Below the pieces are notes generated by a model. The model was not told where the DNA came from and searched no databases. It saw only the letters and a list, made by a program, of their open reading frames with translations. A DNA stretch of 64,000 bases, from the NCBI RefSeq assembly GCF_030272615.1, contig NC_081408.1, positions 306,184,450 to 306,248,449 on the forward strand, in the 5' to 3' direction. Source of the stretch: Cryptomeria japonica. Its lineage: Eukaryota; Streptophyta; Pinopsida; Cupressales; Cupressaceae. Positions within the stretch are counted from its first letter, which is position 1; each line of letters opens with the position of its first letter. The translations under genes were made by a program, and so were the position numbers. Shown here one piece after another: positions 1-10,772 of this stretch.

Positions 1-2
1 TC

Positions 3-593
3 TTTAAAACTAATTTAGAAACATTTGTGACTAGTGAATGCAAGGGTGATTTTCTTTTTGATGTTAGAAATGCTGACATTGAATATGAGAGTGTGGAGTT
101 AATTGATATTGACCAAGGTTATGAAATGGATGAAGAAGATTGTTGCCTTGTTGCTCCACATGACATTTTGAAACTAGAATTGGAATATTTTATTGTGCAT
201 GAGGATAGCTTTGTTGAAAAGGTGAATGATGATGCTTCTTCATCATACCATGATTTGAATGTACAAAATGTTGATCAAGAATCAGTGACTATGTCAATGG
301 GAGACAAAAGTGAATTAGAATGGTTTTCAAATATTGCTTGTTCATATATAGATGTTTGTAAACCAGTTGTTATGTTGGATGGACCAACATATGATAGCAT
401 TTCCTTTGATATTTGTAATGAATTTGTATTATGTTTGCAAGAATGCTTCAACGGTGAATATGTTATGGAGGTGCAAACAAATGAGGAAACAAATTTTCAA
501 GATGCCAGTTGCAAAATAGAGTATGAAGTGTTTCATTTCCCTTTTCATCTTGATGGGGCTGTCATGAAACTTGTTGAATGTTGTTATCAATAG
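3..593 (+). CDS. unrecognised partial ORF, open at the window edge
   Basis: The frame is open from the window edge to a TAG at 591-593, about 197 codons; the only start-like codon near the edge is a GTG at 27, so the true start probably lies upstream. The product is acidic, rich in Asp, Glu, Val and Cys, with no signal peptide or clear membrane segment. I do not recognise a family. Protein-like sequence continues after the stop in shifted frames (next entry), so this is probably the 3' part of a decayed retroelement polyprotein or a pseudogene rather than an active host gene. Function unknown. Confidence 0.4.
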   Translation, partial: FKTNLETFVTSECKGDFLFDVRNADIEYESVELIDIDQGYEMDEEDCCLVAPHDILKLELEYFIVHEDSFVEKVNDDASSSYHDLNVQNVDQESVTMSMGDKSELEWFSNIACSYIDVCKPVVMLDGPTYDSISFDICNEFVLCLQECFNGEYVMEVQTNEETNFQDASCKIEYEVFHFPFHLDGAVMKLVECCYQ

Positions 594-1005
594 ATTTTTT
601 TTTTCAAACATTGAGCATGGGTTTTGTTTATCTCAAGCAATTCCTAGTGATAAGGTTCAGATCAATGGAGGGTCAACTAAGATAAAAGGTTTTTATGACA
701 TATTGAAGGATGAAGAGCTTTTTGATCATGAATAGCTATATGACAGTAATATCTCTAGATTGTTCAAGATGCAATGCAATCATAACTATATTTTTGATCA
801 AGGAAAACATTGATTGATTTTGATAGATAGCATTGAGCCATCACATGTGGTTTGACCTTCAGGCCACAAGCAACTTGGAGTAGAGTAATATTTTTTGACT
901 CTATGTCCAATGAAATAATTATCAATTCCCTCTTGAATTGCTTGTTCATGGACATTTCTTGAGGCTCTACTTTTCTTAAAGTAGTTGTTATCCATGAGCA
1001 TTAGT
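594..1005 (+). pseudogene. decayed continuation of the upstream ORF
   Basis: Plus-strand translation gives protein-like stretches broken by stops. One from about 612 reads EHGFCLSQAIPSDKVQ and ends at TAG 733-735. Another from about 735 contains DQGKH, IDSIEPSHVV, PSGHKQLGVE and ACSWTFLEALLF. Several stops sit where TGG or CAG codons would restore a reading (for example after DQGKH). The two stretches look like one former coding region continuous with 3-593. I do not recognise the family. Confidence 0.35.
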
Positions 1006-3721
1006 TAGTTTTGTTTTGGTACTGTAATTTCCTTTTGTTGAAGTTCCTCTATCTAGGTAAGTTCTTTTTGGGTCTGCTCTGCAAATGCTCTGCTACACCA
1101 AAGATTTTGGATTCTCGCCTCATTCCTCTAAAATGAACATCCCCAACTAGAGCCATTGATAGTCCTAAAAATATCTGTGCATGAATTTTCATATTTAAGT
1201 GAAAAATATTTGTCATTCTGGATTCATTTTTCCTTCTATCAAAGTTCAAGGTCTAGGGTTTAGGGTTTGTGAATATCTGACTAAGTCTTGTGAAGCAAAC
1301 ACCCTCACCTTGTTATATTTTGTCGTTACCTTTTTCCACTTAAGCCAAGGGTCAGTTACTATTGGTGGGTGCATTAGACTTCCTAAGCATTAAGTCATTA
1401 GCAACGGGCCCCTTACATTTTCCTAAGTCTAAAAATTCTAAGTATTTCGACCGGTGGGTAAAGGCAGGTTAGATCTAATGGTCCGCACTTCCCTGTGGAT
1501 GAAAGTGTAGGGAAGATAAAGACCACAACATTATGAGATGATGCCATGTGTCTTCGGTGGTGAAGGGCAAGCTGGTGATTTGACTATTCAATACCCCATC
1601 TTACCGATTCTCAGGAGGTAAATAATGGCTTACTAATGGCCCTATCAATTAGCACATTTTTCAAATGGATGGTGATGTTATGATCTGGGCGAAAAGGTGC
1701 TCAAATTTTAAATTTGAAAAGGTTAATGGACATTGTGGTTGCATAGTAAAGTGTGAACATATGTGATGAACCTTGTATCCCCAAGATAGAAGTTGCAAGA
1801 AGGTTATGGACCGCGACATCACAAGATGATGCCATGTGTCCCAGGCTGACAAAGAAGACCGATAGCGGGGTCACTGAGAGTGTTGGGCTAGAGGATGATA
1901 TGGCATTTCTACGTCATATGTTTAATGGGTCCACAAGCCCCGATGGAAGGTCAACTACCACATTAACCATTAGTGATTATTTGATTTTCCAGGCTGGGCA
2001 GGATCTACGACAAAGTTTTAAACTGATTTTTAAAAGGGTCATTAAAGGTATTGGTTGTCACCCACACGAGAAAGATAGAATGATCATAATACAGGCTTGT
2101 CGACCTTGAATAGATAGCAACAAGTTGAAATTTCTGAATGTCAACTCATCCTTGATGGAGCTCATGAAAGGTTTTTATTGAGTAAAATATTGATTAGACA
2201 AGAAAGGATGATGTCCTAGAGGCATGAAAGGATTCAAATAACTTTCGAATTGGATATGAAGGATCACAGGTTCCCCGATGAAATCAGAGATTGCCTGTTG
2301 ATAGGGATTCTGAAGCAGAAAATGTACACTCATGAAGAATAAAATCAAAACAAAATCATTCACACAAGGTGAAATTATGTAGGAGGTAGTAGATTGATGG
2401 CCTAGAGGTGACAATGACCTAGGTTTTTAGGCATGATTGCTAGGATCCATAGCTAGCGAGATGAGCAGAAAATATCAAGATGATGATTCTTCACATGAAT
2501 GATCACCACTATTTTGAATTGAACTTTGATTATAAATTTAGTAGGGTGGTGATAAATAGGTAGAAAAGGATACAAACTTCTTCATTTTCTAGAGAGTGGT
2601 TTTTCATCAGTAAAGAGTATGGTGCTTGAACAGGATTATGCATGAAGTCATTGCATATTTTATTGACATTGGATGGATGTTTTTTCTCTGGTATGAGGTT
2701 GCTCATTGTCAAAGGGGTTGTGAAAGTTTGGAGGATTTTTAGAGGGGGCATGAAAGCCTTTTCTTATGAAAAATAGCTACTCATGACATATTCTCTATTC
2801 TTACTCTATCAATTGTTGGCAGAGTGTTTGAGGAAGGATCCCGTAGAGAATTGAAAGAAGGATTTGTTCGAGTAAGGAGTGGTAGCCAGTCATCTCTACA
2901 ATGACATGGAAGTTGCAATGCCTTCTCAACATATTATGTTTTCCCTCAAGCTCCTCTTTCCACTTCCTCTGATCTGGGGCATAAAGGCTGGAGATATTCC
3001 TCTAGTTTGGGGGTGATTTTACTTCTTTCCAAGATCTGGTTTCCTTTTCGAGAAGGGAAATACTTTGTAGAACAGACTGAGCATCTCAGGGTCCATCCGA
3101 AGGTGTCAAGGTGATATCGACATGACTCAAGCCTTTTTGTTTCTATCGATAATTAGTTGAAGATTTTGGTTCCACCTCATCTCAGGTACCAACATAAGGA
3201 TAAGGAATATTTTGTAATAGAATTGCGTACAACCTCCTTGGTTTAATCTTCTAGTAACATGTTTCCTTAGGCATAAAGCTTGTTTCTCCCTTGTTTTCTA
3301 TAAAATAAAAATCAAGGCCATAAGATAGGGTTCCAAAATCTCTGAAGAGGGTCTCTTTAGGTAGGTCCAGTCTACAAGATTAGGCTCCAATTTTGGGAAG
3401 TCATTGGAAAATAGCAAGAATTGTAATGTCATTTAGCAAAGCAAAAGTGCAAAATAGTTACCGGTTTTATATTCTAAGTGGGTTATTTTATAAATGAAAT
3501 GTTTTATGTTATCTAATAGAAGATACCTTATGAGATTAACATAGATACATTTTCAAATCCTTACTCTCCTGTGTGTGACTTTATTTTCTTTTTGAGTTAT
3601 TGGAGTCAAGGGTTTCATTTACTTGTTGCATTGTTTTGATTAAGTAAAATTAGGTATTTGAAAGGTACCCGAACCTTGAACAAACTAGGAGAAAGAACTG
3701 CTAAAAAAAGTGCCTGGTCAC
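1006..3721. other. unassigned non-genic DNA
   Basis: No ORF with recognisable content. A 17-base word (agatgatgccatgtgtc) occurs twice, near 1533-1549 and 1823-1839. The plus-strand ORF 1753-2109 (118 codons) has no recognisable motif. The region is less AT-rich than its surroundings and may be old LTR or UTR sequence; I cannot assign it. Confidence 0.4.
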
Positions 3722-4072
3722 TTCAAAAAATAAAATGAACCCACCAAAAGCGATCAACATAACACAACATTACATAATAAAGTATCTCGGTACAAACAAC
3801 AAAAGGAAAGCATAAAGACAACAAAGAGACCTAACCAGGGACAACAACAGAAACTAAATACTATTCATAATTTCCTCAGCGTGAACAACCATTTGTTTCA
3901 TGTTGTTCGCTGAGGTCTTCAGATCCTCCAGCTCACAACCTTTGATGTCACCTTTTTTCTTTGTGTTAGCTCTGGTCCTCCTTTCATGCCCTTTCTTGTT
4001 CGACTGCTCTTTATCACCATCCTTTTTTGCATCATTCTTGAACCTATTAATAAGGATGTTCATGTTGTCCAA
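3722..4072 (-). mobile_element. LINE 3' fragment with the C-terminus of an ORF3-like protein
   Basis: A minus-strand frame (4072 to stop at 3854-3856) ends in an Asn-Met-Asn start, a Lys/Arg-rich middle with RRTR, and an Ala/Met/Val-rich end closing in ...EEIMNSI. It aligns by eye with the last about 80 residues of ORF3 of the full LINE at 26-34 kb (NMNALVNHLEKK, RRRTR, then DAKETMKNF and stop). The A-rich non-coding stretch below 3854 resembles that LINE's 3' UTR. It is therefore read as a 5'-truncated, diverged relative of LINE1 in the same orientation. The low 3722 boundary is approximate. Confidence 0.5.
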
Positions 4073-6245
4073 CTTGTTGCATTGTTATGAAGTATGTAGT
4101 TTTACATTCTATGTTTTAATCTAAGGGGTTAATTAAAGTACTTAAATGAAATTACAGAGAGATGATGCTTATACCAGGATTTGATAGGTAGTTTAGGTAA
4201 GAAATTGCAGATACAACCATATTGTAAGGCATTATTGTTTAAGATCAAATCAGTTGTTAGATAAGTTTCTATCAAAATTTTAGTAATATTTCAAAGACTC
4301 TATAGCCTAGTGGATAAGGCACTGACATTTGCTAGCAGATGTCATTAGGTTTTTCAGTTTCTTGTCTATTTTATTTGTGATTTGTCATAAATCTTTTAAA
4401 TATGAGAACATCATTGCTAACTTTTCATGTATTTCTGAGTTGTCCTACCCATCGCATGCTCCATTTAGCTTGAGGATCATTGAAGGATTTTCCATCCTTG
4501 AGAATTCTCCCTTTTTGTTGAGCCCTGTTATGAGATAATTTCCTTTTTTTAGTGAATTTCTAAGCATGGTGTAGAGATCAAGAAGTTCACTGAAGGGATT
4601 AAACTCTTGGGTCTTGCAGAGCCCAAAGTGTAGAAGGATTTGCAGAAATTCTTGTCGCAGTTGGTCCAAGCCCGAAGGATATTAACAGTTGGAAGTGACT
4701 TTCCATAGGTATTCAGAGGAATCAACTTGGTCTCTTCCTTGTAGTAGTGTAAACCCATGTTTGAGAACCTACAGTTCCAACCACCCGACCAATGTGGAAC
4801 CTACAAGGAACCACCCCCCAATCTAGGAGATGTAGCTAGGTTCCAACACACACACTAAGCCTAGGCTGACACTTCTACGAAAGGGACCAACACCAAGAAA
4901 TAATTCCATAGACATGGACCAACACCGATTCAATAATAATAAGAAAATTTCCAGAGGCCGACCAAATATCAAGGCATACATGTAAATGCAAAAACACAAG
5001 GGAAATCATGTACAAGGAAGTGTCATCACATGTCGTACCAAAAACAAGGCTCTATCCTAAGGGCATGCAGAGCCATCTCAACCTATGAGAGACCAAGGGA
5101 GGTTGGCTTACTATCTCCATGGTCTTCTCAAGCTCAACCTAAAACATCCTCCCTAGGACTGAGTCATGAGACACCATCATTTATTATCTTTTTACTTATC
5201 TAACTACCCAAGCCCATTCATTTGCCACTTAATTTTTCAAGGTAAACTCCCTTACTCCCAAGAGGTCTAGACTTCATGCATCCTTATAAGGAACCTCATG
5301 ATAGTCCATCTCTTGTGACCCTGGCTATCGCAAAGAAGCCCAACTCCCTTACATGGACCCAAAATCAGCATCACAAGAGGCTCTAAGTTACACAATTAAA
5401 TCTGAAATGTAGCATCATATAACACCAAATCATGTATAAACACTTACTCATGATAAATGGACTTCAATATACAAAAGAGTTGAGCCTCTTGACCAAAAGA
5501 TACATAAACCAAGTCATAAAACCATTGCAACCAAATCAACAAAAATCTGGCAAGGTCTTTACACTTGTTGTCCTTAAAATCAACAACATAACAAATTAAC
5601 TCCCATGGAAAAACATCATGAGACAAATTTAAATTATCAATCAAATCTTACATCCAAGCAATGGCATCAAATCTAAACATAAAAATCAATCTGAAACACC
5701 ACATCCACAAGACAGCCTCTGGTATTTAAAATACAACATGACAAATTACGCAATATGACCTACACAAAGAAAACAATACATAAAATGGGGCAGCGTTTGC
5801 AAAATGCTTAGCCCACACTTTAACTTGCAGGCTTCATACAAAATCACAACTAGACTTAACATTGATCATCAAGAACTCATGAACACCAAAATTCATAAAT
5901 TCACACAGCAAAATTAACCATCAAATAGCTACAAAACTAAAATCATAACACCTTCTATTGCCCAAGACAAATATGAAAACATACTAAACCAAATAAAATG
6001 TTGAACTGACAACGTAAACTAAATGTACAAACTCATTTCCAGACCCATCAAATTGATATTTTGGTTCAACATTTCTAAAATCAAATTGGAATAAGATAAA
6101 TAATAGTATAATAACCAACATGTTGAATGGGAAAACCCATCTTTCATGGTTTCCCTTCGACTTGCGAATATAAATAAAATAGAACAACAAATAAAATAAT
6201 ACTTCACTGTCGACTAGGCAAGTATATTACCCAGCAACAGGCATA
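4073..6245. other. unassigned AT-rich DNA
   Basis: No supported gene. Minus-strand translations around 4390-4760 give short lysine-rich, coiled-coil-like pieces that may continue the LINE ORF3 relic, but I cannot align them convincingly. From about 4760 the sequence becomes LTR-like, A-rich and CA-rich, without ORFs of note. Confidence 0.35.
4296..4366 (+). other. tRNA-Arg-like patch (possible SINE head)
   Basis: GACTC followed by TAGCCTAGTGGATAAGG matches the acceptor 5' strand, D-arm and A-box of plant tRNA-Arg. The anticodon stem is poor, the B-box (GGTTCGA-type) is degraded to ggttttt, and no 3' acceptor strand is visible. It cannot be a working tRNA. It may be a tRNA-derived SINE head or a chance match. 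Confidence 0.28.
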
Positions 6246-6339
6246 CCACGACATAACACATCACATGATACATGGTGCAAAGTACCTACCACATTGTGGT
6301 GGTGCTGCTGCACCCACCACGACATGGTGGTGCTACTGC
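6246..6339. repeat. hairpin minisatellite, left part
   Basis: Units of about 28-31 bp built on an internal dyad such as CACCACGACATGGTGGTG. The array is cut by the solo LTR at 6340 and resumes at 10530 with a nearly identical unit. Two good units and one weaker unit lie on this side. Confidence 0.65.
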
Positions 6340-9044
6340 TGTGAGGCCCTACCCCGACTCAGCTTGACATTTTCAGTTATTTGCATATTGAGACTATTAT
6401 GGATGCTTTATTTTATGCTTTATGGATTTAGAACCTATATGACTGCATGATTTGGATCACATTGACGTATATTGATGCTTCATTTTATGCATTTTGATTA
6501 TGAAACTTTATATGTTGCTATAATATAATTACTTTGAAATGGTGAATGTCATTATTGGAATTGCAGGACTTCATTTTGTTGATAGAAAAATGATGCTTAT
6601 TTTATGAATGGTTCAATTTTGAGAATTATGATAATTGCTTATGTGGAATCGAATTTGAATGAATGAGATATTGAATTATTATTGTCAAATGTATGAGTGT
6701 TTGGTGTGCAATGAAATCTATGTATTTAATTATGTATAATTGTGATTATTTGGAATTACTAATGTGTTAATTGAGATGCATAGGAAAATTATCCATGTGA
6801 CCATGGAATAAATATGGAGAACCAAACCTAGACCAATGTACATTTGTTAAGCCAGGGGTTGTCTATTTAGAGAGACAACACCCCATTTGTAATGTATTTT
6901 ATTTGTGAAAGTAAATTATGCATGTGTGTTAATTTGATTTGATTTTATTGTGTAAACCTACAAGAGACAAATTCCATGTGTGATTTTTATATTGTATTTT
7001 ATTGTGTCACTTGACACATGTGCTGATTAGTGTCATTGATTTTGACTTGTCTCTTGGAGGGAGTTTTGTTTCTACCAAAGCCATTCAAACAAAAGAGTGT
7101 GGTCCCAAATTTGCCTTGGGTAGGGAGTCTTGGGAGTGGTCAACTCAGGTTTGACCCGTAGGTTAACTTCAGTTGGGTTTCTAAGGGGTCAAATGGACTC
7201 CTAGGGTCAGTTTTAGGGCTTTTCCAAAGGTCCAAAGGGTATACTTATGGGTTAGGGGTATTTTGAAACATGTGACTACTCCCATGTGACTATTTAGTCA
7301 CCTCAAAAAGTGGTTTTTCCAAGGTGAGCGAAAATTCAACTTAGAAGGTTCCTCCTAGGATAGACAACCTTCCCTTTTGATGTCAAACCCTCTTCCCCAC
7401 CCTCTCTCACCTTTTCCCTTTCCAGTTTTAGTAATGTGTAAGAGGTTGGGAAGAGCAACCAATGGGAACTCTCACCTCACCCAAGGGGTTGGGAAGTGTG
7501 TGAGAAGCCTTCTTAGGCAAGGATTAGGGACTTAGTGAGTAATCACCCACTTTCCATTGTTGGAGATTATGCAATTTTTGAAATTTAGTTGTAGGATAGA
7601 ATTTTGGTGAAGGGTTGGTGGAAAGTTTGTGTGGATTTGGGCAGCTCATCCCCAACTAAGTCTAACATACCTATTGGCAGATTAAGGTTGGTCTTACTTC
7701 CTTATGTTTATGTGGTTTATGTTGTATTTTTGAAAGAGAGAAATGCTTAAATGAAAAGATGTGTATATGTAATTTGTTGTAGGAGAAAAATGTTAGTTTT
7801 CATTTCCATGTTCTTGTTTATGTGTTCTTGTTTTGGGAGTGTCCAAGACCTCCTACTCTTGGGAGAGTAGGATGGTCTTGGGGTGGAAGAAGCATGACAG
7901 CCTTGGGTGAGAGGCTCTCCTTATGGAGAGTGATTCTCAAGGGTGTCCTTTGTGACCCTTGCTGCATAGCCTTGTGTATGCATTTGGGTGTCATAAGGGG
8001 AGGAAATATGTCTTTTATGCCTTTGGGGGGGCATAAGGTGTGGAGGGGAAATTTGTTGTATTTTGTTTTTCCATGAGGTGGCTTGAGTTGTATTATGCTT
8101 GCAATCTCCCCAATGGTACTTGGTCCACTTCCACCCGTGGAAAGTTCATCACAAGTTGTGGTGAGAGTGTAGCTTGGGATGGGAAAATGCCTATTGAGTG
8201 TTTGCTTTTGTTGTTGTGTTGTTTGTTTGTTTGTGACCTGTCTAGTACTTGGTTCTCCAAGCTCGGCGGGAGGTGAGCTCTCCATGGTCAAGTTGTATTT
8301 TTATTGCAGGTTACTTGGGATGGAAAAAGAATGATAAAGGGATTAGTTGCTGTTCTAAGTTGTAGAAATAGTTCAAAAAGAATGTATTTATTTATAGCAA
8401 GATAAAGGAAAAAGAAAGAGAGCTATGTTGTATTTATTTTCAAAAAAAAATGTATTTATGTCATTCTTATTCCTATGGAAAGGAAACATTAGTTGGGTTT
8501 CAAACCTATTTGTATTCTCATTTACTTTGTATTTGAATTTGCTAAAGAAATATATTTTTCCTACTTTGGTTAGTTGTGCCAAAAAAAAAAAAAGAGAAAT
8601 GATGTTGTTGCATTTATGTTTATTCTGCAAATAAATTAATTTTGTTGCTCTATGTTCATTTATGTATATTAATGTTCTTGCAAATAAAAGAAATCTGTCA
8701 TTTATTTTTCCATTTAATGCAGAAAATAAATCTAATTGTAGTAGTTTATTTTATCAAAAAAAAATAGCATTTAGTTTTAGTTCTATTTTGTTAAAAAAAA
8801 AAAGGATTATGTTTTAAGATTGCTGTTTAGAATACATTAGTAGCACAGAATGCTTTAAGCAAATAAACAAAATTAGTTCTCTTCTTTCCTCTAAACTAGG
8901 TCTAATATGCTAAGAAATAATCATTTGAGTTTTGTAAATAAAAAGATAAGGGCAAAAATTTAAGGCCTATTTATTGACAAACTAGAAATGTATATTATAA
9001 CTATTTTATGTTGCAAATCATTTATTAGTTTTCTGCTTATTTTA

Positions 9045-9230
9045 TTTATATATATATATATATATATTTGCACATTAAAATACATTAACCCTGGAAACTT
9101 ATATATTTCTTAAACAAAATAAAATAGAAATATATATATCTACATATATATTTATATATACATATATGTTTATATATATATATATACATACATATATAAA
9201 TATATATATAAATATATATATATACATATA
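9045..9230. repeat. TA-rich microsatellite in solo LTR
   Basis: Runs of TA mixed with CATA/TATG steps, interrupted by unique sequence at 9069-9130. It is equivalent in position to the TA tracts at 25316-25590 and 52995-53133 in the gypsy B LTRs. Confidence 0.8.
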
Positions 9231-9312
9231 AAAAAGTGATAAACACATTAAAAAAAAAAACATCTTGCAAAAAAAATCAGGGTTTGGGAAGAGCCGAACC
9301 GCTATGTAAAAA

Positions 9313-9480
9313 CACAGTGGCCGGTGCGACTCAGGCCGCCACTGTGGTTTCCCACAGTGGACGGCACGGGAACCGTCACTGTGGGCAACCACAGTGGTGG
9401 CGGGAGGCGCCCGACCACCACTGTGTTTACCCATAGTGGGCAGCGCTCGGTCGTCACTGTGGGGAAACACAGTGGCGTCT
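9313..9480 (+). repeat. GC-rich tandem hairpin array in LTR
   Basis: Units start near 9313, 9351, 9390, 9430 and 9468, a period of about 39 bp. Each pairs a CCCACAGTGG-type arm with a CCACTGTGGG-type arm. For example 9390-9400 is a perfect 11-bp partner of 9415-9425, and 9351-9359 pairs with 9377-9385. The island is strongly GC-rich within an AT-rich LTR. Counterparts lie at 25013-25245 and 46145-46290. Confidence 0.75.
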
Positions 9481-10529
9481 GGGGGTTCCTCCGCCCGGTG
9501 CCCTATGCACAATGCTTCCCCCACCCGCCAAACTCCATACTTGCCACCGTCTCCTTGGCCGCTCAGCTCTCTCTCTGCCATTTCTCTCTTCAGCTCTGCT
9601 AAGGGTTAGAGTTCGGACCACCGCGTTCGCACCTGCACACAGACACTCACAAAAAAGAAAGAAGCATACACACACACAACACACACACACAAAAAAAAGA
9701 AAAGTATGAATGTTTTTTTTAACACACATGCCCTAACCCTAATTTTGGGTTAGGGCAAACACATTTAGATTTTAAATATAAGGTGTGTGTGTGTGGGAGT
9801 GATAAAGAAGAGGTTGGGGTTAACATGTGACCTTGTAGGATTTTTTTTAAAAAAAAAAAAGGGGTAAATTAATAAAATAAAATAAAAACCCCCTCCCCTC
9901 CTTTCTCTTTGGAATATATTTATAAGCATATATATATATATATATATATAAGTAATTTAACTTCTACATTTATTTGAAATCAAATTAGTTAGTTGTAAAA
10001 CTAAGTAATGCACTTTAAAATTATTAAATGGATGTAGGAGCATTTTAATAAGAAGAAATTGAAACTCTTGGGAGGATAAATCTTAGGGGATTAAAATGAC
10101 CCATGTATGTCAAGTTGCCCCCCTTTATTCTGAAATTTATTAGACACCTTTTAATTAATGGGAATTTTATTTAATAGCTTTATTAATCAAAGTGTTAGGG
10201 TAAATTTAATTTTAGACCACTGTAATTTAAGAACTATAAGAGACTATTGGTCAATTAATTTAAAGATCATATATTAAGTTTGAGATTAATTGCTAAGAGA
10301 GTTTAATTATTTATTAATGGAAGATTAGTGATAACTATTTTTGGGGAAATATGAGCTTGCTTATAACTTAGATTATTTATCGCTTTATTAATTTAGTTGC
10401 TTGATTTATTTAAAACATAGTTATGACCAAACTAGTTTGCATTATTTTAATTAAGTTAGTCATATTAGGTTATTTATTTTTTTTTAAAAAAAAATTATTC
10501 CGTTTGTGCCCAAAAGTTTGGGCATGACA

Positions 10530-10772
10530 ACTACACCCACCACGACATGGTGGTGCAGCTGCACTCACCATGTCGTGGAGTGGTGCTTGCACCCTCCACG
10601 ACATGGGAGGTGCTGCAACACTCACCTTGTCATGAGTGGCTCTAGGAACCACCATGACATGGTTGGTGCTGCTACACCTTCCATGTCGTGAGGGGGTGCA
10701 AAGAACCCACCACAACATGTTGGTGGTGCAACAACACACTGCCACGTCATGGGTGGTGCTAGGCACCAAACC
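10530..10772. repeat. hairpin minisatellite, right part
   Basis: About eight units of 28-31 bp continue the array that stops at 6339. Cores alternate between CCACGACATGG and its reverse complement CCATGTCGTGG, with variants such as CCATGACATGG and CACAACATGTTGG. Each unit can fold into a stem of GCACC-type sequence around a 4-5 nt loop. The array ends near caccaaacccctagtg. Confidence 0.65.

Larger units (their letters stand above)
6340..10529 (+). mobile_element. solo LTR of the gypsy B family
   Basis: Starts TGTGAGGCCCTACCCCGAC and ends TTTGGGCATGACA, the same ends (in element orientation) as the gypsy B LTRs at 23576-36482 and 41388-55756. It is flanked by actgc (6335-6339) and actac (10530-10534), a 5-bp TSD with one mismatch. 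At 4190 bp it is a complete LTR with no internal region, so it arose by LTR-LTR recombination. Colinear landmarks shared with gypsy B LTRs include the block at 7850-8290 (matching 34900-35060 and 54170-54310 in reverse), the GC-rich hairpin array and the tract ending in AACCCTAATTTTGGGTTAGGG. ORFs inside it, such as 7818-8291 on the minus strand, are not conserved in frame in the other LTR copies. Confidence 0.88.

Noticed and set aside
1253-1270. Telomere-like agggtttagggttt
   Set aside because: Only two units; a chance match, not an interstitial telomere array.
7818-8291. 157-codon minus-strand ORF in the solo LTR
   Set aside because: The homologous LTR stretches (34920-35183, 54176-54376) are open in part, but the frames disagree through indels, so there is no conserved protein.
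9100-9700. GC-rich region with several overlapping ORFs, considered as a host first exon with CpG island
   Set aside because: It is the hairpin array of a solo LTR, repeated in two other LTR copies.
10530-10772. CRISPR-like array of regular repeats
   Set aside because: Units are contiguous without unique spacers, and the sequence is plant nuclear DNA.
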